Shown here: positions 53,292-62,387 of the stretch, piece by piece
Layout: each line of letters starts with the position of its first letter
How positions within the stretch are numbered: the first letter of the stretch is position 1
Source: UBA668 sp038328705
GTDB taxonomy: Bacteria; Actinomycetota; Acidimicrobiia; Acidimicrobiales; Ilumatobacteraceae
Length of the DNA: 64,000 nt
Assembly: GCA_038328705.1 (NCBI GenBank)
Contig: JBBQMG010000003.1
Coordinates: 7,735 to 71,734, forward strand
Direction: 5' to 3'
The notes under the pieces: model-generated
What the model was told of the DNA's origin: nothing
The model's database searches: none
Seen by the model: only the letters and a program-made list of their open reading frames with translations
Program-made: the position numbers and the translations under genes

Positions 53292-54701
53292 TCAGCTTTC
53301 GAATTCGGTGATCAGATCGCCGATGTCGGTGAACGTACCCGAACCGTCGGCTGCCACTGCGTACTGACGCACGACGAGGCTCTCTGCCAGGTAGGGATCC
53401 TCTTCGCCGTTCATCTTGAACTCGACGCCGGGCAGGCCCAGCGTCGGGGTGTAGGTGAAGTTACGAGCGGCCTTGATGATGGACGCCTGGGTGAGGCCCT
53501 CGGGCGATGCCTGTGCCTGCTTCAGGATGGCAACGGTGACTTCGGCGGTGGTCCAGCCGGCACCAGCGGTGGCGGCGACGTCGGACTTGCCCACGCTGCC
53601 CATGTACGCCAGGTACTCAGCGACATTCGGGAGGGCGGCGTTGGCCGGGTCGACAACGTCGATCAGGTTGCTGGAGGTGTACAGACCGTTGGCGGCCTGA
53701 CCGGAAGCACCCAGGATGAGGCTGCTGGCGCAGGTGTTGGTGAGGAAGGTGGCCGGCGTCCAGCCGGGGTTGGCAGCCTTGGCGTTGGCGACCTCGTTGA
53801 GGAAACTGATGCACTGCGCACCCAACGGCACCGCCATGATCACATCGGGCTTCGCCGCCGCAATGTTGGTGATCTGGGCGGTGGGCGGGTTCGAGTCGGT
53901 TGCCTCGACGGTCTCTTCGCCGATGATCTCGATGCCGTACTGGTCAGCGAGTTCCTTGAAGGCCTCGACGTAGTACTGGCCGAACTCGTTGTTCACGTGG
54001 AACAACGAGACCTTGGCACCGTCGGGGTACAGCTCAGCAATCTGTGCTGCGTAGACGGCTGACTCCACCGGGTACGGAACGAGCTGACCAATGGTCCACG
54101 GGTAGTCGGCGACTTCACCCCAGGCCGGTGAGCCGGTGAGCGCTGCCAACTGCGGGATGCAGTTGTCATTGAGTGTGTCGCGCACGGCCAGGTTGTTGGG
54201 CGAGCCGATGATGCCCGAGAAAATGTTGACGCCGGCGTCGATCTGCTTGGCGACGGCGCCGGGGGTCAGTTCGGCGTTGTACTGGTCGTCCTCGATCGTG
54301 ACTTCGATGTTGATGTCGCCGAGCAGGCCCTTCTCGTTGGCGTACTTGATGTAGGCCTCGAAGCCATCCTTCACCGGGGCAAAGGCGGCAGCAGCAGCGC
54401 CACCCGACAGCGGCATGGCCGAGCCGATCTTGATGGTGCCCTCGATGGGTGCGTTGGCGGCAGCGGGATCGACACAGTTGTCAGTGTCGACCGTCCAGCC
54501 GGCAGCGACCGGGTCGGTCACCGGAGTCGTGTCAGCAACGGTCTCGGCGGTGGAATCATCGGTCGCGACCGTGGTCTCGACTGCGACGGTGTCGCCCGTG
54601 GACGGCGCGGTGGTGGAATCGGTGGTCTTGTCGTCACTGCATGCAGCAATCAACAAAACTCCGGCGGCAATGGCGGCTGCAAGGCCTCTCGTACGCTTCA
54701 T
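53292..54701 (-). CDS. livK: Branched-chain amino acid ABC transporter, substrate-binding lipoprotein
   Basis: A 469-residue periplasmic-type binding protein. A signal peptide ends in the lipobox LLIAAC, followed by a Thr/Asp/Val-rich linker of about 50 residues. The Leu/Ile/Val-binding fold starts at GTIKIGSAMPLSGGAAAA and has the two-lobed pattern of family I. It captures branched-chain amino acids or related amides and presents them to LivHM. ATG 54701 overlaps the LivM stop (ATGA) and has a GGGGGAG sequence upstream. The exact ligand is unknown. Confidence 0.88.
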   Translation of the reverse strand: MKRTRGLAAAIAAGVLLIAACSDDKTTDSTTAPSTGDTVAVETTVATDDSTAETVADTTPVTDPVAAGWTVDTDNCVDPAAANAPIEGTIKIGSAMPLSGGAAAAAFAPVKDGFEAYIKYANEKGLLGDINIEVTIEDDQYNAELTPGAVAKQIDAGVNIFSGIIGSPNNLAVRDTLNDNCIPQLAALTGSPAWGEVADYPWTIGQLVPYPVESAVYAAQIAELYPDGAKVSLFHVNNEFGQYYVEAFKELADQYGIEIIGEETVEATDSNPPTAQITNIAAAKPDVIMAVPLGAQCISFLNEVANAKAANPGWTPATFLTNTCASSLILGASGQAANGLYTSSNLIDVVDPANAALPNVAEYLAYMGSVGKSDVAATAGAGWTTAEVTVAILKQAQASPEGLTQASIIKAARNFTYTPTLGLPGVEFKMNGEEDPYLAESLVVRQYAVAADGSGTFTDIGDLITEFES

Positions 54702-55909
54702 TCGTGCTCCCCCTCGGAGTCGGTAACAGTGAACATGGCCGCTGTGGCCATCGGCGCTGGCCCAACCGCGCCCGCAGGACGGGGCAGGACTCGAACGATC
54801 CTGGAACTGTACTGGTTCCATACGCCCACGATCCCCCGAGGCGCGACGAACATCAGCAAAATCAGCAGCACAGCGAAGATGCCATCGCCGGGCGGAACCT
54901 TCGCCCACGCGAACAATGGGCGAATCAGCGCCGGGATCGCATCGTCGTTGGCCCACTCGCCGGTCTTCTCGGTGACGAACACATACAGCGCGGCGCCGAT
55001 GATGGGGCCCCACAACGAGCCGGCACCGCCGATCACCATCACGATCAGAAAAGTAATGGCCCCCTTCACCGTCAGGCTGGTGATGCCCTCCGGGCTGACG
55101 CTGCCGATCTTGATGGCGACGACGCAACCAGGCAGTGCACAGAGGCCGGCAGACAGGCCGAACACCATCGCCTTCGTCTTCACCAGGTTGACGCCCATCA
55201 CGGCAGCGGCGGTCTCGTTGTCGCGGATCGCGACCATCGATCGACCGACCCGGCTCTTCACCACACCGCGGCACACCAGGTAGACGATCACGGCAACGCC
55301 AGCCGCAATCCAGTACCAGAAGGCGGCCTTGTTGTCGGGCCGTCGCAGATCTCCGAATGGGTCCCAGCCGAAGATCTCGAAGTGCAGCATCTGCCCTTCC
55401 TTGCGCCCGATGTTGAAGCCCGTGGTCTGCAGTTGGCTGTCCTTGTTGGGCAGGCCGGCGCCGCCACCGGTGAGCCACGACAACTTCTTCCAGGTGAGCA
55501 GCTGCGGGAACACGAGGCCCAGCGCCAACGTCACCAGTGCCAGGTACACGCCCTTGATGCGCGACGCCGGGAACGACACGATGACACCGACGACGAACGC
55601 GATCAAGAACGCGATGGGGAAAGTGAGCCATGGGCTGAAACCCCAGCGGGATACGAAGATGCCAGTGGTGTAGGCACCGATACCCAGGAACGCCGAGTGC
55701 CCGATGGAGATCTGCCCGGTGTATCCCAAGATCAGGTTGAGGGCCATGGCAGCGGACATCAGCGTGAGCGCCTCGATGGCGGTGCTGATGAGGCCCGCTC
55801 CAGCACTGGTGGGGACCCAGAACACCAGGCCGATGACAAAGGCGGCGGCCACCAGCCGAAGCGCCCAGCTGGCGAGGCCACCCTCGCGGATCGATACGAG
55901 CGACTTCAT
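54698..55909 (-). CDS. livM: Branched-chain amino acid ABC transporter, permease LivM
   Basis: A 403-residue membrane permease with about ten hydrophobic segments. LILGYTGQISIGHSAFLGIGAYTTG is the LivM signature near residue 60-85, and MVAIRDNETAAAVMGVNLVKTKAMVFGLSA is the cytoplasmic loop that contacts the ATPases. An insertion before this loop (FEIFGWDPFGDLRRP) is longer than in most relatives. ATG 55909 overlaps the LivH stop (ATGA) and its own stop overlaps livK, so all genes are coupled. Confidence 0.9.
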   Translation of the reverse strand: MKSLVSIREGGLASWALRLVAAAFVIGLVFWVPTSAGAGLISTAIEALTLMSAAMALNLILGYTGQISIGHSAFLGIGAYTTGIFVSRWGFSPWLTFPIAFLIAFVVGVIVSFPASRIKGVYLALVTLALGLVFPQLLTWKKLSWLTGGGAGLPNKDSQLQTTGFNIGRKEGQMLHFEIFGWDPFGDLRRPDNKAAFWYWIAAGVAVIVYLVCRGVVKSRVGRSMVAIRDNETAAAVMGVNLVKTKAMVFGLSAGLCALPGCVVAIKIGSVSPEGITSLTVKGAITFLIVMVIGGAGSLWGPIIGAALYVFVTEKTGEWANDDAIPALIRPLFAWAKVPPGDGIFAVLLILLMFVAPRGIVGVWNQYSSRIVRVLPRPAGAVGPAPMATAAMFTVTDSEGEHE

Positions 55910-56832
55910 ACTCGTTCCACCTTCGCTGTGCCGAACAGACCGGACGGTTTCACCAGCAGGACCGCAAGGATCACGACGAACGCAACGCCCAGCTTCATCT
56001 CCTGACCAACCCACTTGGGCAGATAGCCCGACGCAAGGTTTTCGATCACACCGATCATCAGGCCGCCGATGACTGCACCGCCCGGCGAATCGAAACCGCC
56101 CAGGGTTGCGGCGGCCGAGCCGTAGATGAAGACGGTGAACATCAGACCGAGGTTCACGTTGCCATTGAGCCCCGCCTGCACCACACCGCCGAGCGCACCG
56201 ATGGCCGCAGCAAGCCCCCAGCTCATCATCAGCACCCGGTTGGTGCGAATGCCCGCAAGTTTGGCGCTTTCGGCGTTGCTGGCAACAGCCCGCATCGAGA
56301 GGCCGAACTTGGTCTTGTTGAACAGCAAGAACAGCAAGCCGGTGAGCACCAAGACCAGGACCAAGATGCCGACGCGCTCGTAACGAATCGAGACACCGAA
56401 CGGCAACCACTGATCCTGCGGATCGTTGGGGAAGAGGCTGGGGTAGGACAACTGTTTGCTACCGACACCCGAGTTCGGCAGCTGCTGGTTGCCCCAGATC
56501 GCACCGTCGAGCCAGTTGAGGAACGTGAAGAGGCCGATGGTCACGATGAACACCGCAAAGGGTGAGCGCTTCGAAATCGGTCGGACGAGCGCCACCTCCG
56601 TCGCCGAACCAAGGAGGAAGCCGACGCCCATGCCCAGGAACATCGCTGGCCAGACGGGGATGCGCCACTCGCCGAACTGGTACACGAAGTAGGCACAGAA
56701 CAACGCCATCTCGCCCTGAGCAAAGTTGAGGTGGCCGGTGCCGCGATACACGATGACCAAGCCGAGAGCGATCAGCGCGTACACGCTGCCATAGCTCATG
56801 CCATCTACGAGTCGTTGAAAGAAGAGTGCCAT
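55906..56832 (-). CDS. livH: Branched-chain amino acid ABC transporter, permease LivH
   Basis: A 308-residue membrane permease. GLVIVYRGTGHLNFAQGEMALFCAYF is the LivH signature at residues 24-50 and LSMRAVASNAESAKLAGIRTNRVLMMSW the ATPase-coupling loop. VFIYGSAAATLGGFDSPGGAVIGG is the second conserved half. It pairs with LivM to form the channel. The ATG overlaps the livF stop by one base. Confidence 0.92.
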   Translation of the reverse strand: MALFFQRLVDGMSYGSVYALIALGLVIVYRGTGHLNFAQGEMALFCAYFVYQFGEWRIPVWPAMFLGMGVGFLLGSATEVALVRPISKRSPFAVFIVTIGLFTFLNWLDGAIWGNQQLPNSGVGSKQLSYPSLFPNDPQDQWLPFGVSIRYERVGILVLVLVLTGLLFLLFNKTKFGLSMRAVASNAESAKLAGIRTNRVLMMSWGLAAAIGALGGVVQAGLNGNVNLGLMFTVFIYGSAAATLGGFDSPGGAVIGGLMIGVIENLASGYLPKWVGQEMKLGVAFVVILAVLLVKPSGLFGTAKVERV

Positions 56833-57542
56833 CAGAACCCCAGGTATGCCTTGCGGATGGAATCGTCGGCGCTCAGCTCGGCGGCTGAACCACTGGCCAC
56901 GATGCGGCCGGTCTCCAGCAGGTACACCCGGCTCGCGATGTGCATTGCGAGGTTTGCGTTCTGCTCGACCAGCAACACCGACAGACCCTCGTCTCGATGA
57001 AGCCCTTCCAGCACGGCGAAGAGCTCCTGGGTGATGAGCGGTGCGAGGCCGAGGCTGGGCTCGTCACACAGCAGCAGCTTCGGCCGGCTCATCAGTGCTC
57101 GTGCAATTGCGAGCATCTGCTGCTCGCCGCCGCTGAGACTGCCCGCCCGCTGATGACGTCGCTCGGCGAGCCGCGGGAAGACCTCCAGCCAGCGAGCGAT
57201 GTCGTCGCGCACAGAGTCGGCGCCGGACCGAACGAACGCACCGGTGTAAAGGTTGTCTTCGACCGAGAGTTCGGGGAAGGTGCCGCGGCCCTGGGGCACC
57301 TGCGCGATGCCAGCGCGCACGATGGCATCGGGTGACGCCTTCGTGATGTCCACACCCTCGAACTCGACATGGCCGTGGCGCGAGATGAGACCACTGATGG
57401 CCCGCATGGTGGTGGTCTTGCCAGCACCATTTGCGCCGAGCATGACGACGAACTCGCCTTCCTGAACCTCGAGGTCAAGCTGTTGCAGCACCGTGACCGG
57501 CCCGTATCCGGCGGTGAGGTCTGTGGCCTTCAAGAGTGTCAT
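56832..57542 (-). CDS. livF: Branched-chain amino acid ABC transporter, ATPase LivF
   Basis: A 236-residue ABC ATPase. Walker A is GANGAGKT, the signature is SLSGGEQQM and Walker B LLLCDEPSLGLAP, followed by the H-loop segment LLVEQN with Asn-Ala. These details match LivF rather than LivG. Start ATG 57542 overlaps the livG stop (ATGA). It forms the ATPase pair with LivG. Confidence 0.93.
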   Translation of the reverse strand: MTLLKATDLTAGYGPVTVLQQLDLEVQEGEFVVMLGANGAGKTTTMRAISGLISRHGHVEFEGVDITKASPDAIVRAGIAQVPQGRGTFPELSVEDNLYTGAFVRSGADSVRDDIARWLEVFPRLAERRHQRAGSLSGGEQQMLAIARALMSRPKLLLCDEPSLGLAPLITQELFAVLEGLHRDEGLSVLLVEQNANLAMHIASRVYLLETGRIVASGSAAELSADDSIRKAYLGF

Positions 57543-58300
57543 GACGTCGTCCCCAGGTATGCCTCGATGACGCGTTCGTTGACCTGCACCTCGGCTGGAG
57601 TGCCGTCCGCAATCTTGCGCCCGAACTCCATCGCTACGACCCGATCGCTGATACCCATGACCATTGCCATGTGGTGCTCGACCAGCAAGACCGTCAGATT
57701 GAACTGGTCGCGGATGATCCGGATGGTGTGGCCCAGCTCCTCGACCTCTCCGTGAGCGAGACCGCTGGCCGGCTCGTCCATCAGCAAGAACGTGGGGCGG
57801 GCAGCCAGCGCACGTGCAATCTCCAACCGTTTCAGCGTGCCGAACGGCAACCCAGCGGCAGGACGAAACGCAAGGTGACCCAAACCCAGTTGGTGCAACA
57901 GATCTCCCGCTTCATCGCGAGTGCGCTTGTTTTCAGCGGCCGCACCGATTCGGAAGATGGCCTGCGTGAACCCGGTGCGCCCCTGACTGTGGGCGCCAAC
58001 CATCACGTTCTCGAGCAACGTCATCGAAGGAAACAGGGCAAGGTTCTGGAACGTGCGGGCAATTCCAAGTTTCGCGATGCCGTGCGCCGGCACACCGAGC
58101 AGCTCCTTGCCACGGAACTTCACCGAACCCAATGTGGGCTGATAGATGCGACTGACGACGTTGAACATCGTGGTCTTGCCAGCACCGTTCGGCCCGATGA
58201 GACCACAGATGTGGCCCTCCTCGATGCTGAACGACAGCCCGTCAAGCGCCACGATGCCGCCGAACCGCACCGTCACGTCTTCTACGTCGAGCAACGTCAC
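57539..58300 (-). CDS. livG: Branched-chain amino acid ABC transporter, ATPase LivG
   Basis: A 253-residue ABC ATPase with Walker A GPNGAGKT and the LivG-type ARTFQNLALFPSMTLLENVMVG segment. The signature region is PFGTLKRLEIARALAARP, an altered LSGGQ, and Walker B is FLLMDEPASGLAHGE with the H-loop VEHHM. It heads the operon livG-livF-livH-livM-livK. GTG 58300 is preferred because the conserved fold begins there; a longer frame reaches 59011 but runs antisense to the oxygenase gene. Confidence 0.9.
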   Translation of the reverse strand: MTLLDVEDVTVRFGGIVALDGLSFSIEEGHICGLIGPNGAGKTTMFNVVSRIYQPTLGSVKFRGKELLGVPAHGIAKLGIARTFQNLALFPSMTLLENVMVGAHSQGRTGFTQAIFRIGAAAENKRTRDEAGDLLHQLGLGHLAFRPAAGLPFGTLKRLEIARALAARPTFLLMDEPASGLAHGEVEELGHTIRIIRDQFNLTVLLVEHHMAMVMGISDRVVAMEFGRKIADGTPAEVQVNERVIEAYLGTTS

Positions 58301-58420
58301 GCTGACCTGTCTCCTCCCCCAGATGAAGTGCCAGCACCGTAGCCGCTCTCTCAGCACTGTGACGAACGTCTCTCCACCTTGCCCTCGTTCGTACCATCCA
58401 CGAGTGGCCACAATGAATCC

Positions 58421-59461
58421 GTGACCGCGACGATTCCGACCTTCTCCCTCGCCGACTGGCGCAACGCACACGACGAGCAGAAGGTCGCCGCGGAACTCGT
58501 CGCGATGTGCCACGGGGTCGGCTTCTTGTACCTGACGGATCACGGCGTGCCGCGCGACTTCATCGACCGCTACTTCGGTCTTCTCAGCGACTTCTTCGCG
58601 CTGCCAGAGTCCACCAAGGCGCTGATCGACAAACGACGGTCGCTCCACTTTCGGGGTTGGGAACGCATCGGAGCAGAGCTCACCGGCAATCGAGTCGACC
58701 ACCGAGAGCAACTCGATGTCAGCAGCGAATACTCGCCGTACCCACTCGACATCGAGCCCGCGTACCTTCGGCTCGACGGTCCGAACCAATGGTTGCCGGA
58801 GCAAGCGCTGCCCGGCTTCCACGCCACCATCGAGGAGTTCTTCGACCGCCTCGGCGCCGTGGCGTGGGAGCTGATGGAGGTCATGTCGGTCGGACTTGGG
58901 CTGCCCCGTGACCAACTCCGTCACATTTTCGGTGAGCGGCCTCTCTCGTTCACGAAGCTGATCAGCTACCCGCGCACGCCGGCAGGTGAGGCCGGCGTCA
59001 ATGCGCACCACGACGCTGGTTTCCTCACGCTGCTATTGCAGCACGAGGTCGGCGGGCTCCAGGCATTGGCCCCAGATGGTGAATGGATCGACGTCGAACC
59101 ACCGCCGGACGGCATCATCGTCAACATCGGCGAGATGTTGCAGGCAATGACCGGCAACTATTTCGTGGCCTGCACGCATCGCGTGATCGCCACCGAGCCG
59201 CGATTCTCCACCGCATACTTCCACGGGCCCGACCTACGCACATCGTTGGCGCCGCTCGATCTCGATCCACGATTCGCCGAGGCCGTCGCCGCCAGTTCGC
59301 GGCACCGCTCGGCCGGGTTCATGGCCAAGCGCGACGAGCTGTTGACCGGACATGCCGACATCGCCAGCGAGAGCGCTCCGGTGTTCGGACAGCAGATGTG
59401 GAACTACTACGTGCGCAGCTACCCCGAGATGGTCGAGGCGCACTACCCCGAAGAGGTCTGA
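58421..59461 (+). CDS. Isopenicillin-N-synthase-like 2-oxoglutarate/Fe(II) oxygenase
   Basis: A 346-residue double-stranded beta-helix oxygenase of the IPNS/DIOX type. The N-terminal DIOX_N part (HGVGFLYLTDHGVP) is followed by the metal site H-x-D in NAHHDAGFLTLL, a distal His in ACTHRVIATEP, and the R-x-S/T pair RFSTAYF that binds 2-oxoglutarate. It hydroxylates or desaturates an unknown small molecule using O2 and 2-oxoglutarate. GTG 58421 is preferred over an earlier start at 58379. It diverges from the liv operon by 120 bases. Confidence 0.88.
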   Translation: MTATIPTFSLADWRNAHDEQKVAAELVAMCHGVGFLYLTDHGVPRDFIDRYFGLLSDFFALPESTKALIDKRRSLHFRGWERIGAELTGNRVDHREQLDVSSEYSPYPLDIEPAYLRLDGPNQWLPEQALPGFHATIEEFFDRLGAVAWELMEVMSVGLGLPRDQLRHIFGERPLSFTKLISYPRTPAGEAGVNAHHDAGFLTLLLQHEVGGLQALAPDGEWIDVEPPPDGIIVNIGEMLQAMTGNYFVACTHRVIATEPRFSTAYFHGPDLRTSLAPLDLDPRFAEAVAASSRHRSAGFMAKRDELLTGHADIASESAPVFGQQMWNYYVRSYPEMVEAHYPEEV

Positions 59462-59465
59462 GCCG

Positions 59466-60287
59466 TCACTCGTACCAGTTCAGCGCCGCCCGCATCGTGG
59501 TGTCGAAGTCCTCGAAGCTCATCTGCGACTTGGTCGCGATGATCAGCGCTGCGTCGTCGCCCACCGGGTATCGCAATCGGCCCGGCTGCTCGGTCGCTGC
59601 CTGGTAGATCACGTCGGCGACACGCTGTGCCGGCGCCGGCTCGCCGTTCACCAGCGATCGCTGGGCCACGTGGAAGCGTTCGCGCCGCTGGAACTCGGGC
59701 GTGTCTGGCGTCATCGCTGCCGCGTACACACCGTTCGCGCCCAGGAGGGTGGCGAACTGGCCGGGCTCCACCACGCGCACCCTGATGCCCTGCTGTGACA
59801 GTTCGAAGTGCAACGCCTCACTGATGGCTTCGACCGCATGCTTGCTGGCCGCGTAGATACCGCCATAGGGGGTGCCCACCAGGCCGGCGACGGAGCCAAC
59901 GGTGACGATGGTGCCGCCGCCGTTCGCGAGCATCGACGGCACGACTGCCCGGATGACCCGCACCACGCCGGTGACGTTCGTGTCGAGCTGTTGAGTGACC
60001 TCATCGTCGGCGAGGAGGTGGACGGGCCCGTAGACCTCGATGCCGGCGTTGTTGACGACGATGTCGATCGGCCCCGCCTCGGTGAGCACGTGCTCGACGG
60101 CGGCATTCACGCTGGTGCTGTCGGTGACGTCGAGCTCGAACTGATGGATGTCGGCGCGCTCGTTGAGCGCGGCGGACTTCCCCGGGGTACGCATGGTGGC
60201 GTAGACCCGATGCCCCTGATCGGCGAAGGTGAGCGCGGCAAGCTCGCCGAACCCGGAGCTGCAACCAGTGATGAGAACCGTCGACAT
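59466..60287 (-). CDS. Short-chain dehydrogenase/reductase
   Basis: A 273-residue classical SDR. The cofactor motif TGxxxGxG is TGCSSGFGE at the start, the NNAG strand is VVNNAGIEVYGPV, and the catalytic Ser-Tyr-Lys is in VGSVAGLVGTPYGGIYAASKHAVEA. Cofactor preference and substrate are not determinable. ATG 60287 is preceded by TACGGT at 8 bases. It diverges from the cyclase pseudogene, with 34 bases between the starts, and converges on the oxygenase gene 4 bases away. Confidence 0.9.
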   Translation of the reverse strand: MSTVLITGCSSGFGELAALTFADQGHRVYATMRTPGKSAALNERADIHQFELDVTDSTSVNAAVEHVLTEAGPIDIVVNNAGIEVYGPVHLLADDEVTQQLDTNVTGVVRVIRAVVPSMLANGGGTIVTVGSVAGLVGTPYGGIYAASKHAVEAISEALHFELSQQGIRVRVVEPGQFATLLGANGVYAAAMTPDTPEFQRRERFHVAQRSLVNGEPAPAQRVADVIYQAATEQPGRLRYPVGDDAALIIATKSQMSFEDFDTTMRAALNWYE

Positions 60288-60295
60288 GCCCGCCG

Positions 60296-60301
60296 ACCGT
60301 A
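60296..60301 (-). promoter_or_regulatory. -10 element of the SDR gene
   Basis: TACGGT on the minus strand ends 8 bases before ATG 60287. Confidence 0.35.
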
Positions 60302-60307
60302 GCCGAG

Positions 60308-60313
60308 TAGCGT
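60308..60313 (+). promoter_or_regulatory. -10 element of the cyclase pseudogene
   Basis: TAGCGT ends 8 bases before ATG 60322, so the promoter region looks intact although the gene is not. Confidence 0.3.
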
Positions 60314-60321
60314 CCGGCTCC

Positions 60322-61262
60322 ATGGACGAAGACGCCGACTCGAATGCAGCGTGGATCGCCGCCGGGCTCTACGACCCGACCGCCCCGCACGCCTCGGCAC
60401 GGCACGGCACGAACTGTTGCAGTGGACCGCGGCACACGGCGCAACGTTGGAGCAGATGCGTGCCGCATGCGCCGAGGGCCAGCTCAGCTCGCTGGTCGGC
60501 GACCTCAGCCTGCGCCCCGGGCCACGTCGAACTGCACTCGATGTCGCAGCAGCGATCGGTATGGAGCCGGAACTGCTGAACGACGTCCGTCGCGCTGCAG
60601 GACTCCCCGCGGTACCACCAGATGCGCCGGCACTATCCGATGACGACGTGCGCATGCTGGAGCTGTTCCAAGTCGCCGACGCGTTCCTCAGCCGTGACGA
60701 ACTACTGCGCTTGGCCACCGTGATGGGCTCGGCGATGCGCCGAATCGCCGATGCCGCCGACGAGATGTTCCTCCGCGACGTGGAAGCGCCGCTGAAGGTG
60801 GGCGACTCGCCCCGCGACCTGGAGATGGCGAAGGCGAACCTCGCCGGCATCGAGCTGGCGCGAGCAGCCACTGGGGTGTTCGCTCCCATGTTCCTCGCCC
60901 ATCTGCAGCTCTCCAACGACCGCACGCGAACGGCCCGGCGCGACAGCGAGGACTATGAGACGGTGCCACTGGCGGTCGGGTTCGTCGACCTCACCGGTTT
61001 CACCGAGATGTCCATCGGACTGCCTTCCACCGAACTGCGCAACCTGATCGTCGACTTCTAGGGCCGTGCCAATGGCGTCGTCGGTGACCACGATGGCCGC
61101 ATCGTGAAGCTGATCGGAGACAAGGTGATGTTCTCCGCGATCGACTACACAGCAGCGTGCGCCATCGCCAGCAACGTGCCCACGCGCAACCTCGAGCCCG
61201 CTGGGCGCCGCCAGCTGAAGGGCTTCAGCGGGCCAGTGAGGTTGTGGAGCCTCTGCGACTGA
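60322..61262 (+). pseudogene. Class III adenylate/guanylate cyclase, broken in three places
   Basis: A decayed cyclase gene. The reading frame starts MDEDADSNAAWIAAGLYDP, then shifts within (GGCAC)3 at 60396; with one GGCAC removed it continues ARHELLQWTAAHG in frame. The body continues through VGFVDLTGFTEM, which carries the first metal Asp, to LRNLIVDF and then an amber TAG at 61059 where a GAG Glu is expected. The same frame resumes after it (GRANGVVGDHDGRIVKLIGDKVMFSAIDYTAACAIA) and then jumps to RNLEPAGRRQLKGFSGPVRLWSL, the normal C-terminus. The centre of the domain is missing, by my estimate 250-350 bases. Every lesion fits decay of one gene. Confidence 0.85.
60396..60410 (+). repeat. 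GGCAC triplicate causing a frameshift
   Basis: Three GGCAC units in tandem. Removing one restores the reading frame across the cyclase N-terminus, so replication slippage likely added five bases. Confidence 0.7.
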
Positions 61263-61276
61263 GCGTCATGGACGGG

Positions 61277-62329
61277 TCAGCCGTCGATGATCTCGCGCAG
61301 CATCTCGATCTGTTGCACTGCGTCCGGCCCGACGGGGTTGACCGACAGCACGGTGACTCCAGCCTCCTTGAAGGCGGCGACTCGCTCCTTGATGTAGCTC
61401 TTCGGGCCGACCAGGTGCGACAGCTCGAGCCACTCTGCGGGTAGCGCGGCCGCAGCTTCGTCCTTCTTGCCGCCGAGGTACAGGTCTTGCACTTCTCCGG
61501 CTTCCTTCTCGTAGCCGTACGCGCACGCGATGTCGTTGTAGAAGTTCTTGCCGCGCGCGCCCATTCCGCCGACGTAGAGCGCCATGCCCGGTCGAGCCAT
61601 GTCGAGAATCTTCGTGCGAGCTTCGCCAGTCAATGACTCGTCGATGGCCAGCATGCCGCCAGCCGAAATGTCGAGACGCTTGAGCGATGGGTCGCGCTTG
61701 GCAGTGCCGGCTCTCAGCTGGCGACCCCACACGTTCTGGAACTTCTCGGGCATGAACATGATCGGCAGCCAGCCGTCAGCCAGCTCGGCCGTTGCCTCGA
61801 CGCTCCTGTTCTTCAGGCTCGCCCACCAGATCGGGATATCGCTACGCACCGGGTGGTTGATGAGCTTCAACGGCTTGCCGAGGCCGGTGCCCTGACCCTC
61901 GGGCAGCGGTGCCTGGAACGTCTGGCCCTGGTAATTGAACTTCTCCTCGCGTTTCCAGATCATCCGGCACGCTTCGATGTATTCCTTGATGCGTTGCATC
62001 GGCTTCTCGTAGGGCACGCCGTGGAAGCCTTCGATCACCTGCGGGCCGCTCGCACCGAGGCCGAGGATGAAGCGACCGTCGCTGACGTAGTCGCAACCAG
62101 CGGCGGTCATCGCCGTCAGTGCGGCCGTGCGGGAGAAAACGTTGAGGATGCCGGTACCGATCTCGACGCGTTCGGTCTTGGCGGCGAGGTAACCCACCTG
62201 GCTGATTGCGTCGAAGCTGTAGGCCTCAGCGATCCAGACTTGGTCGAGCCCGACCTTCTCCAGTTCCACAACTCGAGCCACTGCTTCCTTGAAGCCGCCG
62301 GAGTAGTTGATTCCCATGGAAAGTTTCAT
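61277..62329 (-). CDS. LLM-class F420-dependent oxidoreductase
   Basis: A 350-residue luciferase-like monooxygenase-fold protein. VWIAEAYSFDAISQVGYLAA, VEIGTGILNVFSRT and DGRFILGLGASGPQVIEGFHG are the F420-dependent glucose-6-phosphate dehydrogenase/MER-like segments that form the F420-binding barrel face. It is probably an F420-dependent reductase or dehydrogenase, related to the protein at 1.0-2.0 kb but of a different subgroup. ATG 62329 is preceded by TACTCT at 7 bases. The substrate is unknown. It diverges from the photolyase. Confidence 0.88.
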   Translation of the reverse strand: MKLSMGINYSGGFKEAVARVVELEKVGLDQVWIAEAYSFDAISQVGYLAAKTERVEIGTGILNVFSRTAALTAMTAAGCDYVSDGRFILGLGASGPQVIEGFHGVPYEKPMQRIKEYIEACRMIWKREEKFNYQGQTFQAPLPEGQGTGLGKPLKLINHPVRSDIPIWWASLKNRSVEATAELADGWLPIMFMPEKFQNVWGRQLRAGTAKRDPSLKRLDISAGGMLAIDESLTGEARTKILDMARPGMALYVGGMGARGKNFYNDIACAYGYEKEAGEVQDLYLGGKKDEAAAALPAEWLELSHLVGPKSYIKERVAAFKEAGVTVLSVNPVGPDAVQQIEMLREIIDG

Positions 62330-62336
62330 GGGCGTG

Positions 62337-62342
62337 AGAGTA
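62337..62342 (-). promoter_or_regulatory. -10 element of the second LLM gene
   Basis: TACTCT on the minus strand ends 7 bases before ATG 62329. Confidence 0.4.
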
Positions 62343-62387
62343 GATGTCCGAGTGGCGCCATCTGCAACGCTGCGCGAGCGTGACGCG

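Noticed and set aside
54449..56005. 518-codon plus-strand frame across livK and livM
   Set aside because: It is antisense to the transporter genes, which are complete and motif-rich.
61059..61061. TAG as a recoded amino acid (pyrrolysine-like) in the cyclase gene
   Set aside because: A frameshift and an internal deletion lie in the same gene, and no recoding machinery is visible; ordinary decay is simpler.
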